Both the position numbers and the translations under genes were made by a program. The notes beneath the pieces are model-generated. The model did not search any database, was not told where the DNA came from, and saw only the letters and a program-made list of their open reading frames with translations. DNA of 64,000 nucleotides from Stephania yunnanensis (Eukaryota > Streptophyta > Magnoliopsida > Ranunculales > Menispermaceae): NCBI GenBank assembly GCA_039657365.1, contig CM077591.1, positions 39,717,501 through 39,781,500 on the forward strand. The letters run 5' to 3'. Shown piece by piece: positions 21,501-33,442 of the stretch. The first letter of the stretch is position 1. Each line of letters starts with the position of its first letter.

Positions 21501-22043
21501 ATGAAATTAAAAAAAATACTCACTTATTTTACTCATTTAAACTAATTTTTCTGTACATCTATAATTTTTTCCAATGCACATCCAGAGTACAAAGTATAGA
21601 CGAGAAAATGGAGATCTCAGCTCCTAAACTAGAAGCAAATGCGGAATAAGCCCTTAAACTAGTTTTGGGTGGATTTCAACTTTTAAACTTAAAAAAAAAA
21701 AAGATTTAGCCCACCATTAACTTTTCTGTTACCTCAATGATTTTGTGCACATACGATAATTGCGACTTGGCACTTGTGGGTCCCATAGCATAGTAAAATA
21801 TCTAAAATAACATTATTTCATCAATAACACCCAATCAAACAAGAAATGAACACAAAGAGATGAGCCAAACAACATATGATAAAAAATAGTAAGAGAAGAG
21901 AATATATCTACAAATCCAAATCAAAATCATTTCAAAAAGAGACAATTCACAGATAACAAAATCCACATCAGTACAATGATGTAGCATTGGAAAAAAAATT
22001 AGTGTACACAAATTGTCTTCGAAAGGAAAAGCTTACCGATATT

Positions 22044-22199
22044 TTAACCACCATCGTCGTCAATATCCTCGTCGTTGTCCTGTATGTCGTCGATGCCCCG
22101 ATCATTGTCGTCGTTACTTTCCCTGTCATTGTCGTCATTGCTTTCTCGGTCGTTATCTCCGTCTCCGTCCTGACTCTTATAGCACTGTGAAGGGTTCAT
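22044..22199 (-). CDS. 51-residue aspartate-rich ORF inside the small MULE
   Basis: Starts MNPSQCYKSQDG, continues as a strongly acidic chain with an 8-residue duplication RESNDDND-RESNDDND, and ends IDDDGG before TAA. 18 of 51 residues are Asp. A sequence CG|GTAAGC, a possible splice donor, lies about 10 bases downstream. The start is preceded by roughly 60 bp of leader directly inside the MULE TIR. It may be a captured host exon (Pack-MULE) or a chance frame through a GAC-rich microsatellite-like tract. No function is assigned. Confidence 0.35.
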   Translation of the reverse strand: MNPSQCYKSQDGDGDNDRESNDDNDRESNDDNDRGIDDIQDNDEDIDDDGG

Positions 22200-22353
22200 C
22201 AAGTTTTCGTGTGTTATGTTGTGTTGAAGAGAGAGATAAAAGTGATTTTAGAGTTTTTACTATGTAGTGGGACCCACAAGTGCCAAGTCACAATTGTCAC
22301 GTGTGAACAAAACAATTGAGATAATAGAAAAGTTAACTGTGGGCTGAAATCTC

Positions 22354-22757
22354 TGTTGTGGAGTATGGATGACCATGCATGTACACCAACATATTGTGTA
22401 GTCATGTAACTTGTATTTCTCATTTAATAGTACATCAACTTGTCTATGTATTGTCATGTTACTTGTAACCATTTCCAATGTACACCATCTTTTTCATGTA
22501 TTGTCAAATTACTTATAATGTGTCGTATGACATGGGGTGTATGTGTTACTTGTACACATTATCTAAAGTACATTTATCATCGTCACCAAATGACATATAT
22601 AAAGGGTGCCAACCTCATTGTAAAAACACACCAAATCGAATGAAAATTTCTCATTCCAACTATCTCATTTCTTCTCTTCTCCTTTGTAGTAGTAAAAGTT
22701 CTTAGTATTCTATTTTCCTTCTCTAGTTCTTAGAAAGTTCCAACTCAATTCACAACA
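22354..22757 (+). repeat. Copia-A 5' LTR
   Basis: Begins TGTTGTGGAGTATGG and ends TTCACAACA. A TATATAAAGGG box lies near 22597, followed about 30 bp on by CTCATTGTAAAAACAC, a plausible transcription start region. It carries several ATTGTCATGTTACTTGTAA-type internal near-repeats. Confidence 0.85.
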
Positions 22758-24076
22758 CGTTATCAACACAAGCTTGCTCTTGCACAAATGGGTGATCTTG
22801 AAGTTCAAGAAGGCTTGCTAAGGAAACAAAGCTAGGAAGATATAACTTTTGTTAATTTAAATAAGTTCAATTTATTCCATGTTATCATAGTTGCTTTCTT
22901 TTATTACATGCATCACTTACATATGCATACTTTATTCATACACTATGCATTATTACGTCATCGACTGTGAAAGTATGCTATGTAGTTGCGTCTTGTACGA
23001 TCTTCTACATCAAAAACCAAAAGTCAATATGTGACATAACTAGTTTTCTCGCTATACTACAAACGATTGGTTATGCTCTATTCTTGATTTTTATATTGCA
23101 AATAGTGCTATGAGTTTGGGTTGATAGTGGGTAAGCCTTGTCCCTGGTAAAGCTAAACATTGAAAGGGAGACGGGTTATCCTATTTGAGGAGACATGATT
23201 TTAAGTAGATTTCGTCTCGCCACCCAACCCGGAGGTTGTCCCACCAACTCATACAAGTAGTACATTTTGTATATTAATAATCAAGTTGTGAACGTATATT
23301 TAATCGTATATTATTTATTTTAAATAAAAGAGAAAAATTATTTACTCTATTTCTTGACATATTTTCAGACTATTGCAAAATTTCAAAAACTTAAATTTGT
23401 TTCTCTTGGTATCACTGGCAATAATTATTTGTCATGGCAACTGGATGCCGAGATACTTCTCCAAGTTAAAGACTTAGGAGAAACTATTATAGAAGGAAAT
23501 GAAACATCAATGCAAGACCGTGCGAAAGCACTGATATTCCTTCGTCATCATCTCCATGAAGGTCTGAAAAGTAAGTATCTCACTATAAAAGACCATCTAC
23601 CTTGTGGTTAAGCTCGAAAGAGCGATATGATCACCAAAAGATGGTGATATTTTCAAAAACTTAAAACGACTAGCTGAATGTTAGGCTACAAGATTTCAAA
23701 ACGGTCAGTGAGTATAACTCCACCATGTTTAATATTACCTCTTGTTTGAGGCTGTGTGGAGAAAATATATTTGATGAGGCAATGATGGAAAAAACTATTC
23801 AATACTTTTTATGCCTCGAATATGTTGTTGCAACATCAATATCGAGCGCATCTGCGCATCAATTTAAAAAGTACTCATAATTAATTTTTTGTCTTATGGT
23901 GGCTGAGCAAAATAATGAGCTTTTATTGAAGAACCACAACTTTCGTCCAACTGGTTCCGCTTCAATTAATGAAGTAAATTCATCATTCTATAATGACCAT
24001 AAAAAGGGTCAAGGAAAGAAAAATCACAAATTTGAAAATGGGAAAGGATCAATCAGCAAAGATCGTGGCAAGCCCT
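22758..24076 (+). pseudogene. Copia-A leader and gag, 5' portion
   Basis: The leader carries the unusual primer site and, at 23110-23250, GC-richer words (GGGAGACGGGTTATCC, CGCCACCCAACCCGGAGG) shared with Copia-C. Gag starts near 23354: KFVSLGITGNNYLSWQLDAEI is the UBN2-type copia gag signature, followed by LRHHLHEGLKSKYLT, then a stop at 23609-23611 and shifted frames with SEYNSTMFNI and QNNELLLKNHNFRPTG. It ends at the Copia-B insertion, target GCCCT. Confidence 0.8.
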
Positions 24077-24620
24077 TGTTGGGGCATGCGCCCTAGGTCG
24101 ATCTATTAATTGTATTTATGAATACTTTTAGTTAATAAAATAGAGGATTTCATTTGTTGTTTATTATAATTAATTTGCATGTTTACATTATAATAAGATC
24201 CATGAGTATTTACAGAAATATCCTAAATGTCCCTAGTCGATTATTATACTGGGACTATAATGAATAAAGACTAGTGTGAGTCTTGATTGATGATTATATG
24301 ATGATTATACGTATATTTATACAAATCAAGATCACGAGTACTTGTTAGGGAACAAAGTACTGGACCAACCCGCTATGAGAACATCACATGGATTAAGTCA
24401 TAGTTGTTTCTTATGATATGCATATTTTTCAGTCCTCTAACTTGAGATTACCAAAGACTTCAACATTAGGAACACAGTGATTTGACACAATCAAACGTTG
24501 CCTTTAACTGGACGATTATAAAGGTTGTGATTGGTTACTGTGCGAGCAATGTGATGAAGTTGTGTAATCGAGATAGAATTTGTCTTTCCCATATAAAGAG
24601 AGATATCCAGTGGATCCCTC

Positions 24621-26835
24621 TGTAACGTCTCATTTTATTAATGTCTATTAAATTTACAGACGTGGACACCAGCTCGGATCTACGTGGACACCGCAGTAGG
24701 CTAAGACACACATGGACTTAGGTAAGGAAATTTATGGTGTGTTGGTTGCTTGTTTGCGGTGTAATTTATTAAAATACATCACATGTGTGTATGTTGCAAA
24801 ATAATACGTGTGAGGGCATGTGAACTGTATTCGCCTCGATATGCGTGTCGACACGGGTACCGGGTAGTCGACGGGACCTAATATTAGGTCGGGGAAACAA
24901 AAACACACAAATTGAATAAACATTTCTCAAGTAACTAATATGGAATAGATATTGGGTGACTAACGATGCGGCGGTACGCGAATATCACGGTTCGGACGTG
25001 AAGCCGGGCGTCGAAACTCCCGAAAACACGGGCGAGTGTCTTAGTTGTGTCACAATTAGGTGCCGAGACACCTAACATCACACTTGTCCAAACGACACCA
25101 CACATGTCCAACTTCCATACAAGTGTCCATCCACCCCACCCCACCCCCCCCCCCCCCCACACACACACACACACACACACAGACCAGAACAGGGAGGCCG
25201 AGAGGAAGAAGAAGGAAATGAGAGGAGGAGGAGAAGGAGGAACGCGTCGGGAAAGAGAAAAGGAGGTGGAGACGTAACGGTCGAGGTGAGTCATCGTCGG
25301 TTGTGGGTTCCCGTGGTTAGCGGTAGGGTGGCCGAGAGTGGGGTTTGGCCATGGAGGCTGAACCCCATGGCCGACCGAGGTGGAGATGGCAGGGGTGTCT
25401 CCCCTGCCATCGGTTCCACCGGGGTTGGGGTGGAGAACAACCCCAACCCATCGCCGGAAGAATAGAAAAAAAAATTCCTCCCGATCGAACCAGAGCCGGG
25501 TCGAGGCCCGACCCAGTTGGGTCAACCCGACCAAACAAAAGTTAAAAAAAAAAAAAAAAAAAAGAAAAAAAAGAGAAAAAATAGAAGAATAATGAAAGGA
25601 AAATTTTTGAAAAACTTCGAAAAAATTCGGGAAAAAAATATATTTCGATCAAATAAATAGAAATTTATAAAGTTCTATGAAAAGAACATATGTGGGAATG
25701 TCGGACGCAACTTTTTGCGGGGTTATACCTTGAAAAGCGCGAAATGAACAATTTAGCCTAAAAATTTTGGAAATTTGTAGTAACTTGTCATGCTAACTTA
25801 AGTTATTAATAAATGGACATAGGTTGACACGGTGATCAATTGACGACCAAGGACTCGGTGGACTTGGACCCGGGGATTGATTACGGGGTAGTGGAGCGCG
25901 TTGTGAGGTTAGTAAAACCCAATGAAAAAACTCTCGAGTATTTATTTTGCTTTGTATTTTCATTCATTTCCTGTATTCCTTGTGATTTTTATTACATTCA
26001 TATCTTGTCATCTTTTTGACGGTTGGTTGAGTTACTCCCACCAAATTTTCCATTGTGTGTCTATGCATTCTAGACCATAGCATGTGTATCAAGAGTTCTC
26101 AGCGGATAACGACCCGAGCTATTAAACTGCTACATGTGTCGGTGCATCGTAGGTCTACGCTGGCCACCGAGAGGGATCAGGTGGTAGCTAGTTTGGTGAG
26201 CCCACTAGTGGGATCCTGTAAGGGAATCCCGAAGTATGGCTTAGCCCGATTGGAACATGCACACACATTTGCGCTTTATTGTTATCTATGCATGCGATGC
26301 CTTACTTACAGTTGTCTGTTTACATTCCGCATGTTTATTTAACATTATTTATTGACTTCCGCTTGTTTATGTGAATGCTCGGAGGAGTTCCTTGGGATTT
26401 TACTGACTGGACTTGTCATCCATTTTCTTCCGTGATGATTGAGTGCAGATCCGAGTACAAGTAAAGGCAAAACCTTAGGCGACTACCTCTGACTGCCTTC
26501 CTTTAAGAAGTACTTGTACGTGCGATTATTTTGTTATTTTGATTCTTTTGGGAACGGGGGAGTGACATGACCTTTTACATGCTTAGTTTTATATGGTACC
26601 ATTGTTTGCCTCGTACTTTTTAGGGTTTTTCCACACTAGGATTTGTTTAATTGATTTATGAAAATTTTTGCATTTAAATACGTCTTCTACTGAATATGTT
26701 ATTTACACATTGTACACACAAGTGGATACATTTCGAGACAGAGTAAGGACGGGCATGTGCCATACACGTGTAGTTGGGCCAGCGGGTAAGTAGTACATGG
26801 AGACACATCACCCCGGGGCGGCGAGGGCCGCCACA
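24621..26835 (+). repeat. Tekay-like 5' LTR
   Basis: 2,215 bp. Contains a C-run and (AC)n at 25144-25181, a conserved CCCCATGGCC / GGCAGGGGTGTCTCCCCTGCC hairpin near 25390, and a poly-A stretch near 25540. Long open frames on both strands around 24935-25545 are low-complexity LTR sequence. Confidence 0.88.
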
Positions 26836-27047
26836 TTTGGTATCAGAGAAACAGAAGAAGACCTAAGTCAATAAAACTTAATCAACAAACTTAGACGTGG
26901 GAAACACGAAGTAATTGCCTTAGAACTTTAGTCGGGAAGTGATGCGAGACGGGTAGAGTTAGAACTTATATATGTGTTATATTTTCATGTTACTATATGA
27001 TATACGTATATACCTTGAGACTGATCCGGAGCACGTTCTCGATGCAG

Positions 27048-28440
27048 ATTATGGACGGACAGTCTGGTGCACAGTTTGAGACTGGACTGACTAGCGATGC
27101 GACTAGGGATGTTCCGATTAGGGCGAGTGTGGAGGATAAACTCTGGGCCCATGAGACACAAATGGTCGAGGTATTATGGCTACTACGCGAGAAGATCACG
27201 GTACTGGCGACACTTGCTTCAGCTAGAGAGCCAGTAGCTATGACGGTACCGACGAAGACAGCTGATGTTCAGGGGATACCACAAACACTAGTTTAGGGGG
27301 TAGCGACAGAGGCACCCACAGATACAGCTACCGCAGTTATTTATTTGGGGATGTCAACTCTTGCGCCTCCACACACGACAACGAACCAGGTTATTGCCAC
27401 CCCCGCTGCTGACACTCCTTCGACATCAGCATTTGTTCTGGCGCCAGAGGCGAAACTATTGAGGGAGTTTTTAAAGTTTCAGCCTGAATTCTTTTATGGA
27501 GGCGGTGACCCTGAGGCTGCAGGGAGATGGATAATGTCTCATCAGCGTTTCCATAAGCCGATGAGTAACGATGAGACAGTACAGGCACGACTTTCGGGAG
27601 CCTATTTGATAGGATATGCGGCAGTCTGGTGGACGACATATACGGATACTCATCCGGAACCGACGACATGGGCTGAGTTTGGGGAGCTATTCTACGATCA
27701 GTACATACCTATGAAGGTTAGGTTGAGGTTGAGGGAGGAGTTCCTAGCCTTGAGACAGGGTAGTCAGACCTTGATGTAGTATATGGAGAGGTTCTTACAT
27801 CTGCTTCAGTTCTCTCTGGATGTCACCGGGATAGAGCGCTTGCAGATCTATTATTTCACCAAAGGGGTTGATTACAAGATTGCTTCAACAGTTGTCTCGA
27901 CCGGAGCCACGACTTTGCATGAGATCTTTGACAAGGCATTAGCTCATGAGACATATATACTGCAGAGGGCTGACATACGCGTGACTGGCAGGGAGGTGCA
28001 GGCAGGGCCGAGTTCTCAGTCTAGTCAGTGGCAAAAGATACCGGTGGATCTTCTGGATAGATGCCGGAGAGATGATAGACGGGATATGAGCCACTGGGAC
28101 GAGTTTCGGGGCAGTCAGTTCTGATATACGGAGCTACAACCAGTTCATGTTATCACCTCAGCACCAGTGGATCGATAGAGGGCACAACCACTGGAGTACC
28201 ATCAGGGTCGAGATCAAAGGGGATATGACAGGGGTCAGGTAGACCGGGGTAAGGGTCCGAGATCTTGAGATCTTGAGATATGAGAGCCGTAGATGTCACC
28301 GATGTGGGTAGAGGGGACACTTAAAGGCTGACTGTCGGACACTACCATCGCCACGGCGAAGGTCAAACCAAGCCAGAGATAGAGCGCATGCGTTAGCACA
28401 TCCAGATAATGGGGCGACTAGGCAACTTATTGAAGGTACA
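27048..28440 (+). pseudogene. Tekay-like gag pseudogene
   Basis: Starts near MDGQSGAQFE. Conserved gag core: LLREFLKFQPEFFYGGGDPE, AVWWTTYTDTHPEPTTWAEF and FYDQYIP, then a stop at 27777 and continuing YMERFLHLLQFS. A zinc knuckle near 28290 reads C-H-R-C-G, stop, R-G-H-LKADC, so one TGG codon has become TAG inside the knuckle. Confidence 0.82.
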
Positions 28441-30230
28441 TTACTTATATTTAGTCGCCACATGCATGCTATGTTTGATTCTGGTAGTACTTTATCGTTT
28501 CTTGTTGGGCGTATTGTTGGGTTAGTTACACAAACACTAGAGCCACATCTTGTCCTCAGTACGGCTGCCGAGGATAAGATATACCTTAAGGGAATATGTC
28601 GAGACGTGATGATAAAGGTAGACGGACATCAGCTTCCAGCGGATTTTTGAGTATTAGAGTACTTAGAGTTTGACACACTCCTGGGGATGGATTTGTTAGC
28701 ATCCTATCATGCACGGATAGATTGTTAAGACAAGATGATAAAGTTTCATATTCCTGGAATACCGGAGTTTGTATTAATTGGATCGGCAACTGACTTACCC
28801 ATCACGAGAGGTCGACTAGCTACACAGCAGGAGATGGAGACGTTTGCGGCGATAGTTGAGCCGGAGGTTCGAACGGGGGTACGAATTGAGGATGTTTCGA
28901 TGGTTAGGGATTTCGTTGATGTATTTCCAGATGATTTACATGGATTGTCACCGCCACGAGCTGTTGAGCTCATGATCGAGCTGATATTAGGAACGCAACC
29001 GATTGCTAGTTGACCTTATCGGATGGCACCAGAGGAGCAGGAGGAGGTGAGACGACAGTTGGATAAGCCGTTGGAGAAAGGTTTCATTCACCCCAGTATG
29101 TCACATTGGGGAGCTCCAGTACCGTTTGTGAAGAAGAAGGATGGTACAATCAGGATGTGCATCGACTATAGGAAGTCGAATCAGGTAACTGTGAGGAACC
29201 GTTACCCACTTCCTAGGATTGATGATTTGTTTGATCAGTTGACGGGTGTCAGATTCTTCTCGAAGATTGACCTTCGCTCAGGTTATCACCAGTTGAGAAT
29301 TCGAGAAGAGGATATCCAGAAGACTGCTTTTAACACAAGATATGAGTTATTTGAGTTCACAGTTATGCCATTTAGGCTGACGAACACTCAAACGATTTTT
29401 ATGGATCTGATGCACAGGTTATGAGGTCGTATTTGGACAGACTCTTCATCGTATTCATCGACGATATATTGATCTATAGCAGGACTCGTGAGGATTACGA
29501 GGGACATCTCAGGGCGGTTTTAACGACATTGAGGGAGCACCGATTGTACGCCAAGTTTAGCAAGTGTGACTTTTGGCTAAGTGTGGTGAGATTATTAGGC
29601 CATGTCATCAGTGAGCAAGGTATATCAGCGGATTCAAAAATGATTAGGGTGATCATTGATTGGAAGACGCCCGAGTCTGTGGCTGATATACGGAGTTTCC
29701 TTGAACTGTCCGGATACTACTGACGATTTGTGCAGGATTTCTCCTCGATCGCAGCGCCGATGACGAGACTGACTAAGAAAGATATCCGATTTGACTAGTC
29801 AGAGGAGAGTGAGCAGGCCTTTTATGTATTAAAACGGAGGTTGACATCTGCACCAGTATTGACATTGTTGTAGCCGGGCAAGACCTTGACAATATATACA
29901 AATGCGTCGGGTATTGGTCTTGGATGTGTGTTGATGCAGGATGGTAGACTAGTTGCCTATCTTTCTAGACGGTTGAGATCCCACGAGAGGAATTATCCAG
30001 TGCACGACTTGGAGCTTGCGGCGATCGTCTTTGCACTGAAGGCTTGGATACACTATCTCTATGGAGTGCTATTTATTTTGTATACAGATCACCAGAGTTT
30101 ACGTTACATCTTCACTCAAAGGTATCTGAATATGCGCCAGAGGAGATGACTGGAGTTGCTGAATGACTATGACTTCGCTATTAAATATCACCTTGGCAAA
30201 GCGAACGTTGTAGCAGATGCATAGAGCAGG
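28440..30230 (+). pseudogene. Tekay-like protease, reverse transcriptase and RNase H
   Basis: Protease HAMFDSGSTLSFL keeps the D-S-G triad. RT: GFIHPSMSHWGAPVPFVKKK, CIDYRKSNQVTVRNRYPLPR, KIDLRSGYHQLRI, VMPFRLTN, then a stop near 29424, and the active site FIDDILIYS near 29460 with both Asp residues. RNase H: TIYTNASGIGLGCVLMQDG, HDLELAAIVFALKAW and YTDHQSLRYIFTQ, with further stops where Trp or Arg is expected (RFD-stop-SEE, SGYY-stop-RFV). Confidence 0.88.
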
Positions 30231-31180
30231 AATGGACTCGACATTCAAACTGTTCTTCAGCAGATGACACATGGGCATGACTTATTACAGGCAACGTCAG
30301 TTATGTGCATGGACGAGTTGTTGACTATGGCGGAACAACACATTTGTTTTCAGTTGAGGATACCGACCGTATCGATTGAACGGGTTGTCGAGGGTTAGAG
30401 GGCTGATGGGCTCTATGAGCTGGTGAGTGGTCTGTCACGAAATTCAGAATGCATTGATTGGGTAGAAACCACAGATCGGTGTTTAAGATACCGAGGGAGA
30501 TTATGGATACCCGCGGATCAGGAGATACGATACAGGATTTTAGAGGAGGCACTATATGGGAGGCCATGTAGATCACCTGCTTGTTGGGTGGAGTTGGAAG
30601 ATATAGTGACATTTGGGCTTGAGATAGTTATTGATCACACAGAGAAAATCCGACAAATTCGTCAAAAACCGTGAGCTACACAAGATCGACAGAAGAAATA
30701 CGTAGATAGGTATTGCGAGGGTTTGAGCTATGACGAGGGCGATATGGTGTAACTGAAGGTTTCTCATTAGAATAGTCAACAGAGATTTGACATTAAGGGG
30801 AAGTTGGCGTCGAGATACATTGGGCTATACTGGATTGCACAGAGAGTAGGCACTGTTGCATATCGATTATAGTTACCTGCCGAGTTAGCTGAGGTTCATC
30901 CAATCTTTCACATTTCCATGTTGAGACTATCTAGGTCAGGGCCAAAATCGACGATTAAGTTGGGACAAGTGGAGATACAACCTAACGTGACTTATGAGGA
31001 GAGACTGATAGAGATTGTTGATTGTCGAGTACTGATTCTCCGAAACAAGGAACTCGCGAAGGTCATAATTCGTTGGCAGCATCATAAGACGGAGGAACTC
31101 ACTTGGGAGCTCAAGTCAACGATGAGGACGCGATACCTCAACTATTCTCTGGTATGTGACTTTAGTTACAGTTAAATTTC
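30231..31180 (+). pseudogene. Tekay-like integrase remnant (core deleted) and C-terminal domain
   Basis: The N-terminal part RYRGRLWIPADQEIRYRILEEA is followed at once by YGRPCRSPACWVELED, which normally lies after the catalytic core. The whole DDE core is therefore missing. The tail has DRQKKYVDR, FDIKGKLASRYIG-like pieces and the C-terminal block EIQPNVTYEERLIEIVDCRV...LAKVIIRWQHHKTEELTWEL, the chromodomain-like end of this lineage. Confidence 0.8.
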
Positions 31181-31210
31181 GGGACAAAATTTTATTTAGT
31201 TGGGAAGAAC

Positions 31211-31747
31211 TGTAACGACCCATTTTATTAATGTTTATTAAACTTACAGACGTGGACGCCAGCTTGGATCTACGTGGACGTCGCGGTAGGCTAGGACACA
31301 CGGGGACTTAGGTATGGAAGTTTATAGTGTGTTGGTTGCTTATTTATGGTGTAATTTATTCAAATACATCGCATGTGTGTATGTTGCAAAATAATACGGG
31401 TGAGGGTGTGTGAACCGTATTCTCCTCGATATGTGTGTCGACGCGGGTACCGGGTAGTCGACGGAATCGAATATCAGATCGGAGAAACGAAAACATACAA
31501 ATTGAATAAAAATTTGTCAAGTAACTAATATGGAATAGATATTAGGCGACTAACGATGCGACGGTACGCTGATATCATAGTTCGGACGCGAAATCGGGCG
31601 TCGAAACGCTCGAAAACACGGGCGAGTGTCGTAGCTCTGTCACAATTAGGTGTCAAGACACCTAACATCGCACTTGTCCAAACGACACCACACCTGTCCA
31701 ATTTTCATACTAGTGTCCATACAGCCACCTACACCTACACCACACAC

Positions 31748-31811
<64 letters not shown>

Positions 31812-33442
31812 GGAGGCCGAGAGGAAGAAAAAGGAAAGGAGAGGAGGAGGAGAAGGAGGAACGCGCCGGGAAGGAGACGAGGGGGTGGGGACGTCACGAT
31901 CGAGGTGAGTCATCGTCGGTTGTGGGTTCCGGTGGTTGGCGGTGGGGTGGCCAAGAGTGGGGTTCGACCATGGAGGCTGAACCCCATGGCCGATCGAGGT
32001 GGAGTTGGCAGGGGTGTCTCCCCTGCTATCGGTTCCACCGGGGTTGGGGTGGAGAACAACCCCAACCCATCGCCGGAAGAAACAGAGAAAAAAAATCACT
32101 CCTGATCGAACCTCTGGTTCGATCGGGGAAGAAGACCCCATGGCGGCCTGGAACAGAGCCGTGCACGGCCCATGGACCGAGCTGGACTGTTCGCCTAGGG
32201 CCAAGTCGTCCGACCTAGTTGGGTCGATCGACCCAAACAAAAGTTTAAAAAAAAAGAAAAAAGAAAAGAAAGAAAAAGATAAGAATAATGGAAGGAAATT
32301 TTGGAAAAATTAGGAAAAACATGGAAAAAATTGGAAAAAGTTATATTTCGATAAAATAAATAGAAATTTATAAAGTTCTAAGAAAAGAACATATGTGGGA
32401 ATGTCAGATGTGACTTTTTGCGGTTTTTTCCTTGAAAAGTGCAAAATGGACAATTTAGCCTAAAATTTTTAGAAATTTGTCGTAACTTGTCATGCTAACT
32501 TAAGTTATTAATAAATGGACATAGGTTGACATGATCAATGACCAATGACATGGACCCGGGTTGACGGGGTAGTGGACGAGGGTGGAAAAATCAATTTGGC
32601 TTTGTATTTCCATTCAATGATTTTTATTACATTCATATCTTGTCATCTTTTGGACGGTTGGTTGAGTTACTTCCACCGAATTTTTCATTGTGTGGGACCA
32701 TAGCATGTGTATCGGGAGTTCTGATACGAGGCTATTATTTGTTTTGCTTTGCCGTATTCCTTGTGATTTTTATTACAGAGGGATCAGGAGATAGCTAGTT
32801 AGGTTCGCTAACTAGTGGGATCCTGGAAGGAAATCCCGAAGTATGGTTTATTTTGACTGGAACAGACACACACATTTGAGCTTTATCGTTATCTATGCAT
32901 GCGATGCCCTACTTACAGTTGTCTGTTTACATTCCGCATGTTTATTTAACAGTATTTATTGACTTCCACTTGTTTATGTGAATGCTCGGGGGAGTTTCTT
33001 GGGATTTTACTGACTGGACTCGTCATCCATTTTCTTCCATGATGATTGAGTGCAGATCCGAATACAAGTAAAGGCAAGACCTTAGGCAACTACCTCTGAC
33101 TGCCTACCTTTGAGAAGTACTTGTACGTGTGATTATTTTGATATTTTGATTCTTTTGGGAACTGGGGAGTGACATGACCTTGTACATGCTTAGTTTTATA
33201 TGGTACCGTTGTTTGCCTTGTACTTTTTAGGGTTTTTCCACACTAAGATTTGTTTAATTGATTTATGGAAATTTTTGCATTTAAATACGTCTTCCGCTGA
33301 ATATATTGTTTACACATTGTACACACAAGTGGATACATTTCGAGACAGAGTAAGGACAGGCAGGTGCCGTACACGTGTAGTTGGGCTAGCAGGCAAAGAA
33401 TACATAGAGACACGTCACCCCGGGGCGGCGAGGGCCGCCACA
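31211..33442 (+). repeat. Tekay-like 3' LTR
   Basis: 2,232 bp. About 18 differences from the 5' LTR in the first 140 bases. The CA microsatellite is expanded (31741-31808). The interval 32530-32780 is scrambled: the TATTCCTTGTGATTTTTATT phrase appears out of order and part of the usual text is missing. Confidence 0.88.
31741..31808. repeat. (CA)n microsatellite in the Tekay-like 3' LTR
   Basis: About 34 CA units with one CG interruption near the start. The matching place in the 5' LTR has about 11 units and the solo LTR at 18064 has only scattered CACA. Confidence 0.92.

Larger units (their letters stand above)
24621..33442 (+). mobile_element. Ty3/gypsy Tekay/Del-like LTR retrotransposon, innermost layer
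   Basis: 8.8 kb. LTRs 24621-26835 and 31211-33442 begin TGTAACG and end GCCGCCACA. Primer site TGGTATCAGAG at 26838-26848. The 3' LTR is preceded by TTCGGGACAAAATTTTATTT and a purine run TTGGGAAGAAC, typical of Tekay/Del. Order gag, protease, RT, RNase H, integrase. Left flank ...ATCCCTC and right flank CCTCGATG match the uninterrupted site near 40131, so the TSD is CCTC with one base apparently lost. Stops in most domains and loss of the integrase core make it defective. Confidence 0.9.

Noticed and set aside
31556..32240. Overlapping long frames on both strands around the CA repeat
   Set aside because: They are translations of a CA/GT microsatellite and LTR sequence, present in damaged form in the other LTR copies.
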